Positions 15,987-24,498 of a DNA stretch of 64,000 bases are shown piece after piece. The notes below the pieces were generated by a model, which did no database searches, had not been told where the DNA came from, and saw only the letters and a program-made list of their open reading frames with translations. Both the position numbers and the translations under genes were made by a program. The first letter of the stretch is position 1, and each line of letters begins with the position of its first letter. Origin of the DNA: Dyadobacter flavalbus (lineage in GTDB: Bacteria > Bacteroidota > Bacteroidia > Cytophagales > Spirosomataceae); assembly GCF_006149045.1 (NCBI RefSeq), contig NZ_VBSN01000027.1, positions 62,001 through 126,000 of the forward strand, given 5' to 3'.

Positions 15987-17729
15987 TCAAAAAGTTTGCT
16001 GCCTGTATGCCATGTTGTACCGGATGGCAAAAGAGAACACGTTGGCATCGGCTGTAGTCCTTGTTTCTGCAGATTTGATTTTCCTCATCAGATAACGTCC
16101 GTCGAGAAATAAATTGTGTGCCAGAGAAAAGCTGAGCCGCAGGTCTGTATAAGTAGTTGTAGCCTTGATTCCCTGCAGGATTTTCTGATTCAGGTCGCCG
16201 TTCCGCGTTTCGTAGCTCTTTGCAATATTTCCGCCGTAATTGATATTGCTGCCGAAAGGATCATTTCCTTTTTCTGCATACATCACGGTTCCGTAAGCAG
16301 AAAGGCGTGCGGATAATTTATAACGTAGAATGCCAATGTATTCTTTAAAATTGGCGCCGAGCGGATGCGCAAGTGCCTGTCCGTAATGCATGTAATTTCT
16401 TCCGCCGTCCTTGTGCGAGTAAGTATAAGGCCGCGCCATGTTATATTCCGCCTGCAGGTCCAGATTAGGAATCCCGAATGCATCCACATATTTGGCTCCT
16501 ACCTGCAGACTGTATTTATTGGTCCAGGATTTACTTCCGTTGAAAAGGAATTTGGTAAGAAATTCGTCCAGAACGAACTGGCTGTAAAGCGAAGCTTTTT
16601 TACCGATCAGCCAGCGAAAATCAAAGCCCAGAATGGCATTGTCCTGACTTCCGATGTAGGATTCGACATATCTGTAAAAAATGATCGGATTGAGATAATT
16701 CAGGTCATAACCGCCGCCGACCGAATCACGGTTGAAAACTTCCGCCTCAAAAACGCCGATGTTGACGCGTTCGCCGAGATTTACGCTCAAATGGTGAATT
16801 GCCGCAAATTTTTTACCCCTTAACCCTTCCCGCCACGACTGATCATCCGAATTGATCATGCTTGTCCAGAGGTTCGTATAATGGAACCGTCCAAGCTGCG
16901 TATCCAGTCTTAAAAACAAGTACGGGCTGCTGTTATTGGATAAAATCATGGAACGGTAGCCACTGCCGAATACATTATAGTCATGGCCAAAACGGACGTT
17001 CACACTTCTCAGCGGACGAAATGTGATATAACCGCGTGCAGACAAAAAATCGACGCCATTATTCCTCGTTACTTTGGCAAGTCCTTCGCCGGGAAAGCTG
17101 TACTGCGGCTTGAAATCATTTACATACCTCGGAAAGCGGCCCTGATTATCGGCTACGTACGTGTAAAATCCCAGTTTTTCATTGATCATTCCCCTGATTT
17201 CAACGCCTCTGCCGGTAAACCACAAGTTGGAAGTACTGTCCGGATTTTGGTCCTGACCGATAAAATTGGTCGTTGTAAAATTGAAGTGTAGGTCAAAATC
17301 CTTGTTGTGAATGCTGTATAAGTCTGCCGGATGTTCAAAAAATTTCCTCTTTTTTCCGGGAGGCGGCGATTTGAACCAGCCCAGCCTTCCAAGGCGGCTG
17401 TATTGCAGCGAGTCGGTTGCAACCATATTATCGGCCCATTCCCAGCTGTCTTCTCTCAAATAATCAATCGTTTCCCAATCCCGCTTGGTGAGATCAACCG
17501 TACCTTCCTTAAGAATGGAATCGGTTAATGCGACAACTGCTTTTCTTTCAAAGGGTTTTACATTGGAATGAAAACCTTCGGTCAGCTTGCCGCGCTTGAT
17601 CTCCAGCCGGTCAATCAAATGGTAATAATCATCATTAAGCGGAATAAAAGAGCTTTGTGCATGTACGTACGACAAGGATGTCAGTGTTATAAACAGTATT
17701 TGGGAAAGACGGATAATTCCTTGATACAT
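15987..17729 (-). CDS. Wzi/RemB-like outer-membrane beta-barrel protein
   Basis: About 580 residues from the ATG at 17729, which gives a clean signal peptide (MYQGIIRLSQILFITLTSLS then YVHA before Gln). The upstream ATG at 17789 would add 20 residues ahead of it and is less likely. After a short helical N-terminal region (DDYYHLIDRLEIKRGK), the chain is rich in amphipathic aromatic strands, including RPLRSVNVRFGHDYNVFGSG and later repeated YxxxxxYG patterns. This resembles the Bacteroidota proteins annotated as capsule assembly Wzi-family or gliding protein RemB. No capsule or gliding genes lie nearby, so the function stays open. Divergent from upp. Confidence 0.7.
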   Translation of the reverse strand: MYQGIIRLSQILFITLTSLSYVHAQSSFIPLNDDYYHLIDRLEIKRGKLTEGFHSNVKPFERKAVVALTDSILKEGTVDLTKRDWETIDYLREDSWEWADNMVATDSLQYSRLGRLGWFKSPPPGKKRKFFEHPADLYSIHNKDFDLHFNFTTTNFIGQDQNPDSTSNLWFTGRGVEIRGMINEKLGFYTYVADNQGRFPRYVNDFKPQYSFPGEGLAKVTRNNGVDFLSARGYITFRPLRSVNVRFGHDYNVFGSGYRSMILSNNSSPYLFLRLDTQLGRFHYTNLWTSMINSDDQSWREGLRGKKFAAIHHLSVNLGERVNIGVFEAEVFNRDSVGGGYDLNYLNPIIFYRYVESYIGSQDNAILGFDFRWLIGKKASLYSQFVLDEFLTKFLFNGSKSWTNKYSLQVGAKYVDAFGIPNLDLQAEYNMARPYTYSHKDGGRNYMHYGQALAHPLGANFKEYIGILRYKLSARLSAYGTVMYAEKGNDPFGSNINYGGNIAKSYETRNGDLNQKILQGIKATTTYTDLRLSFSLAHNLFLDGRYLMRKIKSAETRTTADANVFSFAIRYNMAYRQQTF

Positions 17730-17855
17730 AGGCAAAAAATTTCTACTGGACACATAACTCAGGCATTTGCCCGAAATTTTTCGAATCACTGTTCCAAATT
17801 ACGTCAATGAATTTGTATTATCTTGCATGAAGTAGTTTAAAATACTGTCATCCCT

Positions 17856-18500
17856 ATGTTTTTACTTACCCAGAAACCTTCTATCGCCGACCATTATCTG
17901 GCTGAATTGCGTGATGTGAATTGTCAGAACGACCGGATGAGATTCCGGAGAAACATGGAGCGGATAGGAGAGTTGCTGGCTTACGAACTTTCCAAAACAC
18001 TTACTTTTAAAACGGAAAGGGTCGAAACCCCTTTGGGGCAGGCTTCTTCCAGGTCTTTATTACAGCCGGTGGTTCTTGCTACGATTTTACGCGCCGGACT
18101 TCCTCTGCATCAGGGTTTTCTCAATCTCTTTGACAAAGCGGACAATGCTTTTATCGGTGCATACCGAGGCCATCATATCAATGATGAAGATGAGTTTGAA
18201 GTAGAAATGGATTACATCACCAGCCCGGACCTGACAGGAAAAATACTGATCCTTATTGATCCGATGCTGGCAACAGGCCGTTCGCTGGAAAAAGTGTATC
18301 ATGCACTGCTGCGTTTCGGTATTCCCGCCCAGACGCATATTGCCTCCGTTATCGCCAGTCCCGAAGGCGTGGAGTTTCTTCAGAAAAGAATTCCGCACTG
18401 CCGTTTATGGCTGGGTGCTGTGGATCAGAAACTGAACGAACAGTATTACATCGTTCCAGGCCTCGGCGATGCCGGCGACCTGGCTTATGGTGAAAAGTAA
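17856..18500 (+). CDS. upp: Uracil phosphoribosyltransferase
   Basis: A 214-residue enzyme salvaging uracil to UMP with PRPP. The PRPP-binding loop is LILIDPMLATGRSLEK (about 128-143), and the family C-terminus YYIVPGLGDAGDLAYG, which binds uracil, is intact. ILRAGLPLHQG is the third conserved block. Length is normal. It is a single-gene unit, convergent with the TonB receptor gene, whose stop codon lies only five bases beyond. Confidence 0.97.
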   Translation: MFLLTQKPSIADHYLAELRDVNCQNDRMRFRRNMERIGELLAYELSKTLTFKTERVETPLGQASSRSLLQPVVLATILRAGLPLHQGFLNLFDKADNAFIGAYRGHHINDEDEFEVEMDYITSPDLTGKILILIDPMLATGRSLEKVYHALLRFGIPAQTHIASVIASPEGVEFLQKRIPHCRLWLGAVDQKLNEQYYIVPGLGDAGDLAYGEK

Positions 18501-18505
18501 GTTTT

Positions 18506-21500
18506 CTAATTCAGCAGTTCATCAAAAGTGATGCTGACGTAATAAGTCGAACCTACGCGGGCACTTCCGTATGCCTGAAAGTACGATTTTCCGAAAAGAT
18601 TCGTCCCGCCAATCTTTAAAATAGATTTAATCGATGAAACTTTCAGACTCACCTGCGCATCCAGATTACTTATTGCCGGAACCATTGTGTTGGAAAACAG
18701 CGGCGCATCCGTTGAAGTGGGCACTACAAAGCTGGATTCCCATAAAAATGCCTGCTGATAGCGATAGGAAACATTAAACCCGAAAGAACCGGTGCTGGTG
18801 ATTCTTTTTCCGAAGTTCAGGTTATAACGGTATTTGGGCGTGTTGAACTGTGAATACTGTACTTCTGCCGAAGGTTTGAAATCGGTCAGCTCGTTATTTG
18901 CAACATTGCCGCCTGCATTGAAGCCTCTTGGAAATGCGTAGTTCAGCCCGAGCGCAAATCCGCGCGTGGTGATTGTTTCAGATGTGTTGACCGTTCTGGA
19001 ATAGGCATTGTAACTGCCTACGCCGATTCCGGATTCTACGGGCAGTCCCGGCGCCGCAGCTGCTGTGGGCACTACAATCACCGAACCGCCGAGGAAATTT
19101 CTGTATTTACTCACATAATAATAAGCGTCTATGAAAAGCTTTTTGGCAATCACGCCTTTATAACCGATTTCATACGAGGCAATCCGTTCCGGTTTCAGTT
19201 TGGTTGCTTTGTATTTGGGCAATTTTTCCAGTGCATAAGCCTTGGCAAGATCGGGAACGAGGCCGGGAACCTGAGCCGCCAGAATACCCGGAAGCTGTGC
19301 GGCCAGTACGCCGGGAAGGCTTTGGTTTACGCCGGCAGTAATGGCTGCCTGGATTGCTGCGGGCTGGTTCGGGATTTGGCCGGCTGCAACGGCCTGGTTT
19401 ACAGCTTGTGTAACCTGAGCGGTAACTGCCTGCGTAATGGCAACCGTTGCCTGCTGCGTAACGGCTGCTTTGGCATAATTCGTCGCACTTTCCAAAATAG
19501 AAGGATCGCTTGCTATGGCATTTCGGATGGATTCTTCGGATAGATTCTGTCTTAAAATCCCTTTGGAAAGATGATAGCGTTCATCAAATTCAGGAAGACC
19601 GCCGATCAGCGTTCCGGCCGGCGTTTTCAGGTCAATATACTGGTTTTGTGTAGTCGGGATGCGAAAACCGGTCTGGTATGACAAGCGGATATTGTGCTCG
19701 CCGAAAGATGTCACGGCTGAAATACGCGGCGTAAACTGTCCGTCAAAATTCTCATTTTTATCATACCTGACAGATCCGGCCAATTTAAGGTGATTCGAAA
19801 GCAGGTTTTTTCCTGCCTGAACAAAAGCGCCGTATTCATTGATCGGGATAACGCCGTCTCTTCCTTCTTTTGTATCTGCAAACAAAGTTCCCGCCGAACG
19901 CAGCTGATACAACCTGTAATTGGCGCCTGCAAGCAATTCAACAAACCGGACTTCATTTTTAAAATTGTAAAAACCTTCCATATGATAAAGATTCGTTTTG
20001 TCCGCAAAGCCTCCGCCGCCGTTAACAATGGCTGTATTCCGGTATTTGTTCAGCAAATCGTTGAATGCAGCAGTTCCCGGCATGGGCATGTCTTTATCCG
20101 CAAACTGGCGGGCGGCAATATGCGCTTCTGCCTCCGGAACGCCGGAACCCCGTGCCGTTGCAAATGCGCCCACGTATTGTCCGAACCATGTACTGTTGGG
20201 TTTAGCCTCGTTGAGCATGGAAACGGCCGCCAGGCCGGACAAATACGATTTTCCGGAACGTTCCTGCGTCGTGTAGGCACGAAGTGTGAAGTTATCGCCG
20301 CGCAGTTCAAGCTTGGCCTGCGTAAGATTGAAATTCCTTAGCGAGTAGCGCCCTGTTCCGGTATAAACGGTCGTTCCGTAACCGTAATTTACCTGTGCAA
20401 CCGCTTCAACTTTTTCATTGATCCGGTAATGAATGGCCGCATTGGCTTTTAAACTTTTCGTGTTGTAATCCACAAGGTCTTTTTCTCTGTAACCTGTACG
20501 GCTTACGAATGTACTCGGAACCAGCCCTACGGCCTGCTGCGGAATGATGCCGTTTGCGGCCAGTGTTCTTGCTACGGAATTGATGTTTGTCTGGATTTCA
20601 TCCCCGTAAATATTTACCCCGTCATAATCAAGGTCTGTTCCTGCGCCGCGGTTCGGATCGCCGTTTCCGCCAACGTTAAGATTGGTATAATTGTTTGCCT
20701 CCCAGTCCTTTGCGGTTACATAAGACAGATTTGCCTTAAACGCAAACTTGTTGTTAAACGCTTTGGCATAACGGATTGTACCTTCCACAAACGGCGTAGT
20801 TGCTTTGGAGCGGCTGGATTCATGCATAACGCCGCTTTTTACGTTCGCACTTAATCCCTGATACAAAAACGGACTCTTGCTGTTCATCAGGATCAGGCCG
20901 TTAATGACATTCGGGCCGTAAAGTGCCGAAGCTGCGCCGGGCAGTACTTCCACGCTCTCGACATCCAGTTCCGACATTCCGATCATATTGTCCAGAGCAA
21001 AGTTCAGCCCGGGCGCCTGATTATCCATTCCGTCGATCATTTGAACGGTACGCGTATTTCCGGTACTTCCGAACCCGCGCATGTTGACCGATTTGAACAA
21101 AACACCCTGCGTTGCAAAGTCGATGCCTTTCAGGTTGGCAAGTGCATCGTAAAAATTGGGCGAAGCCGTTTCCCGGATTCCTCTGATGTCCATTTTTTCA
21201 ATCGCAACCGGCGATTTCATAACGCTTTCTTCCATTCTGGATGCGGAAACGACGAGTTCTTTTCCCAGAACAGCCTGCTCAACCAGCTTTATATCCAGAT
21301 TTGACAATCCGCCCGTAATCCGGATTTCCTGCGCCTGGAACCCGACTGACGAAACGGCAATAACAAACGGCGGCTCCGAAGTGGTGCTCAGGCTGAATTT
21401 TCCTTTGTTGTCTGTTATGGTTCCGGCTACTTTTCCCTTCACCTGCAGACTTACGCCTGCAAGCGGCTCGCCCGTGACGGATTCCGTTACGTTTCCTTCA

Positions 21501-21586
21501 ATTACAATCTGGGAAAATGCCCGGTTGCCAGCAACAACAAGCAAGACCGACAGGCAGATTTTTATAACAGTAGAAGTGTATTTCAT
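18506..21586 (-). CDS. TonB-dependent receptor with carboxypeptidase-regulatory N-domain and Ala/Gln/Val-rich insertion
   Basis: A 1026-residue outer-membrane transporter. Signal peptide 1-25 (ends AFS before Gln); CarboxypepD_reg-like domain about 28-105 (GNVTESVTGEPLAGVSLQVK); plug about 110-250 with VNMRGFGSTGN and VEVLPGAASALYGPN; then the barrel, ending in a short hydrophobic strand (YYVSITFDELLN). There is no SusD-like partner next to it, so it is not a SusC/SusD glycan pair; the substrate cannot be inferred, though iron chelates or small organic ligands are possible. Residues about 700-790 form an unusual low-complexity insertion of Ala, Gln, Val and Thr with repeated TQAV words. The start is ATG at 21586. 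Confidence 0.93.
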   Translation of the reverse strand: MKYTSTVIKICLSVLLVVAGNRAFSQIVIEGNVTESVTGEPLAGVSLQVKGKVAGTITDNKGKFSLSTTSEPPFVIAVSSVGFQAQEIRITGGLSNLDIKLVEQAVLGKELVVSASRMEESVMKSPVAIEKMDIRGIRETASPNFYDALANLKGIDFATQGVLFKSVNMRGFGSTGNTRTVQMIDGMDNQAPGLNFALDNMIGMSELDVESVEVLPGAASALYGPNVINGLILMNSKSPFLYQGLSANVKSGVMHESSRSKATTPFVEGTIRYAKAFNNKFAFKANLSYVTAKDWEANNYTNLNVGGNGDPNRGAGTDLDYDGVNIYGDEIQTNINSVARTLAANGIIPQQAVGLVPSTFVSRTGYREKDLVDYNTKSLKANAAIHYRINEKVEAVAQVNYGYGTTVYTGTGRYSLRNFNLTQAKLELRGDNFTLRAYTTQERSGKSYLSGLAAVSMLNEAKPNSTWFGQYVGAFATARGSGVPEAEAHIAARQFADKDMPMPGTAAFNDLLNKYRNTAIVNGGGGFADKTNLYHMEGFYNFKNEVRFVELLAGANYRLYQLRSAGTLFADTKEGRDGVIPINEYGAFVQAGKNLLSNHLKLAGSVRYDKNENFDGQFTPRISAVTSFGEHNIRLSYQTGFRIPTTQNQYIDLKTPAGTLIGGLPEFDERYHLSKGILRQNLSEESIRNAIASDPSILESATNYAKAAVTQQATVAITQAVTAQVTQAVNQAVAAGQIPNQPAAIQAAITAGVNQSLPGVLAAQLPGILAAQVPGLVPDLAKAYALEKLPKYKATKLKPERIASYEIGYKGVIAKKLFIDAYYYVSKYRNFLGGSVIVVPTAAAAPGLPVESGIGVGSYNAYSRTVNTSETITTRGFALGLNYAFPRGFNAGGNVANNELTDFKPSAEVQYSQFNTPKYRYNLNFGKRITSTGSFGFNVSYRYQQAFLWESSFVVPTSTDAPLFSNTMVPAISNLDAQVSLKVSSIKSILKIGGTNLFGKSYFQAYGSARVGSTYYVSITFDELLN

Positions 21587-21829
21587 AGGATTGTGAGGAA
21601 AGATTTTAGCAATGTTGTATAAAGTTATAAAGATTAAATATTAAATTTTATATTCTATTTTTTCTTAAAATATTACTTATTTAACGCACCTGTTTTATGG
21701 ATGCCAACCTGGGCATTTTGCTTAGTATAAGTAATTTAGAAGGTAAATCTTTATGCTTTGCAACTTTCCGGAGGCTCATTCCCAGCTTGCCACAAGCGGT
21801 CTGACCGGGCATAAGTGGCTCTTTATACT

Positions 21830-21837
21830 TAGATTTG
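21830..21837 (+). promoter_or_regulatory. Candidate -7 box for mannose-1-phosphate guanylyltransferase gene
   Basis: TAGATTTG matches TAnnTTTG and would start transcription about 30 bases before the ATG at 21876. No clear -33 box. Confidence 0.4.
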
Positions 21838-21875
21838 AACAGATTTTACAGTTTGAATATAAATTGCCTTTCACA

Positions 21876-22943
21876 ATGCAGGATACCTTTGTTATCATTA
21901 TGGCCGGCGGAGTCGGCACGAGATTCTGGCCTTTCAGCAGAACCCATTTTCCAAAGCAGTTTCATGATGTATTGGGAACGGGGAAAACGCTTTTACAGCA
22001 AACTGTTGAGAGATTTTACGGTGTTTGTCCGGTAGAAAATATATACATCGTCACAAGTCTGGAATATAAAGATATTGTAAAAGAACAGGTTCCGTTTTTG
22101 AATGACGAACAGATATTGCTGGAACCGAACCGCAGGAATACAGCGCCCTGCATTGCTTATGCCTGTTATAAAATCGCATCCAGAAACCCCAACGCCAACG
22201 TTGTAGTGGCTCCTGCCGATCATATTATTCTGAAAGAGGACGTTTTTCGAGATACGATAAAAGTGGCTCTGGGCGCAACGCGGAACGAGGATATTCTGGT
22301 GACGCTGGGCATTCAGCCAAGCCGGCCGGATACGGGTTACGGCTACATTCAGTACATTCCCGACAAGCTGACCGTAAAGAAAGTAAAATCATTTACCGAA
22401 AAGCCGCATCTGGAACTGGCCATGCAGTTTCTGGACAGCGGGGACTTTGTATGGAATGCAGGCATATTTGTATGGAACATCAATGCATTCAAAAAGGCGC
22501 TGAAGAAATTTCAGCCATATACCGCGGAAATATTTGAGGAAGGCAACACGCATTATTATCTGGAAACAGAAGATATGTTTGTTCAGCGCGCATATCAGCA
22601 TTGCGGCAGCATTTCCATTGACAACGGCATTATGGAAAAAGCGGATAATGTCCACGTGGTTTTAAGCAATTTCGGCTGGTCGGATCTCGGGACATGGAAA
22701 TCGCTTTATGAAGTATCGGAAAAAGACGAGCATATGAACGTTACCGACGGCAATGTAATCCTTTACGATACAACCAATTCCATTATCAAAACGCCAAAGG
22801 ATAAGCTGGTTGTCATCAATGGCCTCGACGGTTTTATCGTAGCCGAATATGATGGTGTTCTGCTGATCTGCAAAAAAGAGGATGAACAAAGAGTAAAAGA
22901 GTTTGTCGCGGATGCAAAAGAAGTAAACAGCAAGTTCGTTTAG
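21876..22943 (+). CDS. manC: Mannose-1-phosphate guanylyltransferase
   Basis: A 355-residue nucleotidyltransferase making GDP-mannose from GTP and mannose 1-phosphate, for surface glycans. The nucleotide loop MAGGVGTRFWPFSR starts a few residues after the ATG, and EPNRRNTAPCIAYA, FTEKPHLELA and WNAGIFVWN are typical of the family. The chain lacks the C-terminal mannose-6-phosphate isomerase domain of the bifunctional form. An upstream TTG (21753) would add 41 residues without family character and would run through the -7 box, so ATG 21876 was chosen. The symbol could also be written rfbM or manC1. Confidence 0.93.
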   Translation: MQDTFVIIMAGGVGTRFWPFSRTHFPKQFHDVLGTGKTLLQQTVERFYGVCPVENIYIVTSLEYKDIVKEQVPFLNDEQILLEPNRRNTAPCIAYACYKIASRNPNANVVVAPADHIILKEDVFRDTIKVALGATRNEDILVTLGIQPSRPDTGYGYIQYIPDKLTVKKVKSFTEKPHLELAMQFLDSGDFVWNAGIFVWNINAFKKALKKFQPYTAEIFEEGNTHYYLETEDMFVQRAYQHCGSISIDNGIMEKADNVHVVLSNFGWSDLGTWKSLYEVSEKDEHMNVTDGNVILYDTTNSIIKTPKDKLVVINGLDGFIVAEYDGVLLICKKEDEQRVKEFVADAKEVNSKFV

Positions 22944-22952
22944 ACTGTAAGC

Positions 22953-22985
22953 AAAGCTGCACATTCTCTGTGCAGCTTTCTCTTA
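22953..22985 (+). terminator. Intrinsic terminator after mannose-1-phosphate guanylyltransferase gene
   Basis: Perfect 11-bp stem AAAGCTGCACA / TGTGCAGCTTT with a 5-base loop, followed by a T-rich stretch, ten bases after the stop codon. Confidence 0.85.
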
Positions 22986-23026
22986 TTTTATTAAATTTGT
23001 CAAGTGTTCAAACAATTATTTCAAAG

Positions 23027-23257
23027 ATGTCATCAGTCGAATTAAAATCGGAAGTAATCCGTCTTGTGAATGAAATGGACGCTGCATGGATGGAGGATCT
23101 GCTGTCTTCAATCCGTGTATTTATTGAGCAGCAGCATTCGCATCATATCGATACTACTTCCCCCGAATTACTAAAATCTTTAAATGAGTCTCTGATTCAG
23201 GCTGGACAAAATAATCTATTTTCCAACGAGGAAGTGTTAAAAAAGAATTTCGACTGA
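23027..23257 (+). CDS. Small acidic antitoxin-like protein (no partner toxin seen)
   Basis: A 76-residue protein starting at ATG 23027 (MSSVELKSEVIRLVNEMD); a TTG-type start at 22970 would lie in the terminator arm and is rejected. It is helical and acidic, and its end (LLKSLNESLIQAGQNNLFSN then EEVLKKNFD) resembles the C-termini of short Bacteroidota antitoxins that precede RelE/ParE toxins (…EEV…K pattern). No toxin-sized reading frame follows: recF begins its stop 22 bases later on the other strand. It could be an orphan antitoxin or an unrelated small protein. Confidence 0.55.
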   Translation: MSSVELKSEVIRLVNEMDAAWMEDLLSSIRVFIEQQHSHHIDTTSPELLKSLNESLIQAGQNNLFSNEEVLKKNFD

Positions 23258-23278
23258 GCAAGTTGAAGTGTTTGCTTC

Positions 23279-24370
23279 TCATAACACTTTCTTGATCTCA
23301 AAAAAGCGGACATCAGCCTTTACATTTTCCAAAATCCGCTGTGAACGTTCGGGTCGTGCATCTGTAATGAAAACCTGTCCGAGAAAGCCCGTATCAATCA
23401 GTTCGATCAGCTTGTGTATGCGGCGGTCGTCCAGCTTGTCAAAAATATCGTCCAGCAGTAAAATCGGCGTTTTTTCCTTTTCTTCTTTCAAAAGTTCAAA
23501 CTGAGCAAGTTTCAGCGCAATCAGGAAAGATTTCTGCTGTCCCTGCGAACCGAATTTTCTTAAAGTAACACCGTCTATTTCAAAGATATATTCATCTTTG
23601 TGAACACCTTTGCCGGTGCGCTGCGCATGAAGGTCTTTGCTACGGTTTTTGCGGAACCCGGCCGGAAAGTTCGGATCGGCCACTTCACTTTCGTAAATGA
23701 CATCGACCAGCTCGTTTCCGCTGCTCAGGAATTCATAATATTTATAAAAAAGAGGCACAAACCGCTTCATGAATTCACTCCGGTGTTCGTAAATCCGCTG
23801 AGATAAGATAATCAGCGGCTCGTTGTAGGTTTCCAGCAGGTCTTCGTCAAGGTAATTGCGCTCCGCAAACAGTTTTAGCAGTCCGTTGCGCTGCGACAGG
23901 ATTTTGTTGTAATTTAAAAAATCGCTGAGGTAGCCGGGCGCGGCCTGCGCCAGAACACCGTCGAAAAACCGTCTCCGTTCCTCGCTGCCGTCGCGGATCA
24001 GATCCGTATCGTTGGGTTCGATCAGCACAAGCGGGAAAAGGCCGATATGATCGCTCAGTCTTTCATAATTCTTCTTGTCGGCCATAAAAACCTTGCGCTG
24101 GCCGCGCTGAAAGCTGCATGTGATCTGAATGTTTTTGCCGGATTCATGGAATATTCCGTCCAGCACAAAAAAATCATTGGCATGCCGGATGCCCAGCGCA
24201 TCCTGATTGTGAAAGGCGCTTTTGGTTAGGGTAAGAAAGTAAATGGCATCCAGCAGGTTGGTTTTACCGCTTCCGTTCTCACCGACGAGGCAATTTACAC
24301 GTTCCCCGAAGGTAAAGGCTTTCTCTTCATAACTTTTAAAGTATGTAAGGTGAAGCTTTTCTAGCCACAT
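23279..24370 (-). CDS. recF: DNA replication and repair protein RecF
   Basis: A 363-residue SMC-like ATPase of normal RecF length that helps load RecA at single-strand gaps. The start KLHLTYFKSYEEKAFTF and Walker A GENGSGKTNLLDAIYFL fit the family, as do the DGSEERRRFFDG segment, the ABC signature GSQGQQKSFLIALKLAQ and Walker B ILLLDDIFDKLDD. In many bacteria recF lies by dnaN and gyrB; here it stands alone. It is divergent from pdhA across a 128-base gap holding a 15-bp palindrome. Confidence 0.96.
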   Translation of the reverse strand: MWLEKLHLTYFKSYEEKAFTFGERVNCLVGENGSGKTNLLDAIYFLTLTKSAFHNQDALGIRHANDFFVLDGIFHESGKNIQITCSFQRGQRKVFMADKKNYERLSDHIGLFPLVLIEPNDTDLIRDGSEERRRFFDGVLAQAAPGYLSDFLNYNKILSQRNGLLKLFAERNYLDEDLLETYNEPLIILSQRIYEHRSEFMKRFVPLFYKYYEFLSSGNELVDVIYESEVADPNFPAGFRKNRSKDLHAQRTGKGVHKDEYIFEIDGVTLRKFGSQGQQKSFLIALKLAQFELLKEEKEKTPILLLDDIFDKLDDRRIHKLIELIDTGFLGQVFITDARPERSQRILENVKADVRFFEIKKVL

Positions 24371-24403
24371 GAACTTCTTTGTTATTTAGTTTATGCTTAT
24401 TTT

Positions 24404-24418
24404 CGCAAATCATTTGCG
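24404..24418. promoter_or_regulatory. 15-bp perfect palindrome between recF and pdhA
   Basis: CGCAAAT-C-ATTTGCG is an exact odd palindrome in the divergent gap, 34 bases before the recF ATG and 80 bases before the pdhA ATG. It has the form of an operator for a dimeric regulator. No regulator is known to me for this exact site. Confidence 0.35.
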
Positions 24419-24498
24419 TGAGTACGGCAAAAAACAGACTCTGTTCAAACCACTAACTTTAAGACAAAGTTCTGTCTTTATAAACGAGAACCAAATAC

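Noticed and set aside
18506..21586. SusC of a glycan utilisation locus
   Set aside because: No SusD-like gene, sensor or glycoside hydrolase is adjacent; only the receptor is seen.
22970..23026. Longer start for the antitoxin-like protein
   Set aside because: It would begin inside the right arm of a terminator hairpin and add a hydrophobic segment out of character for the protein.
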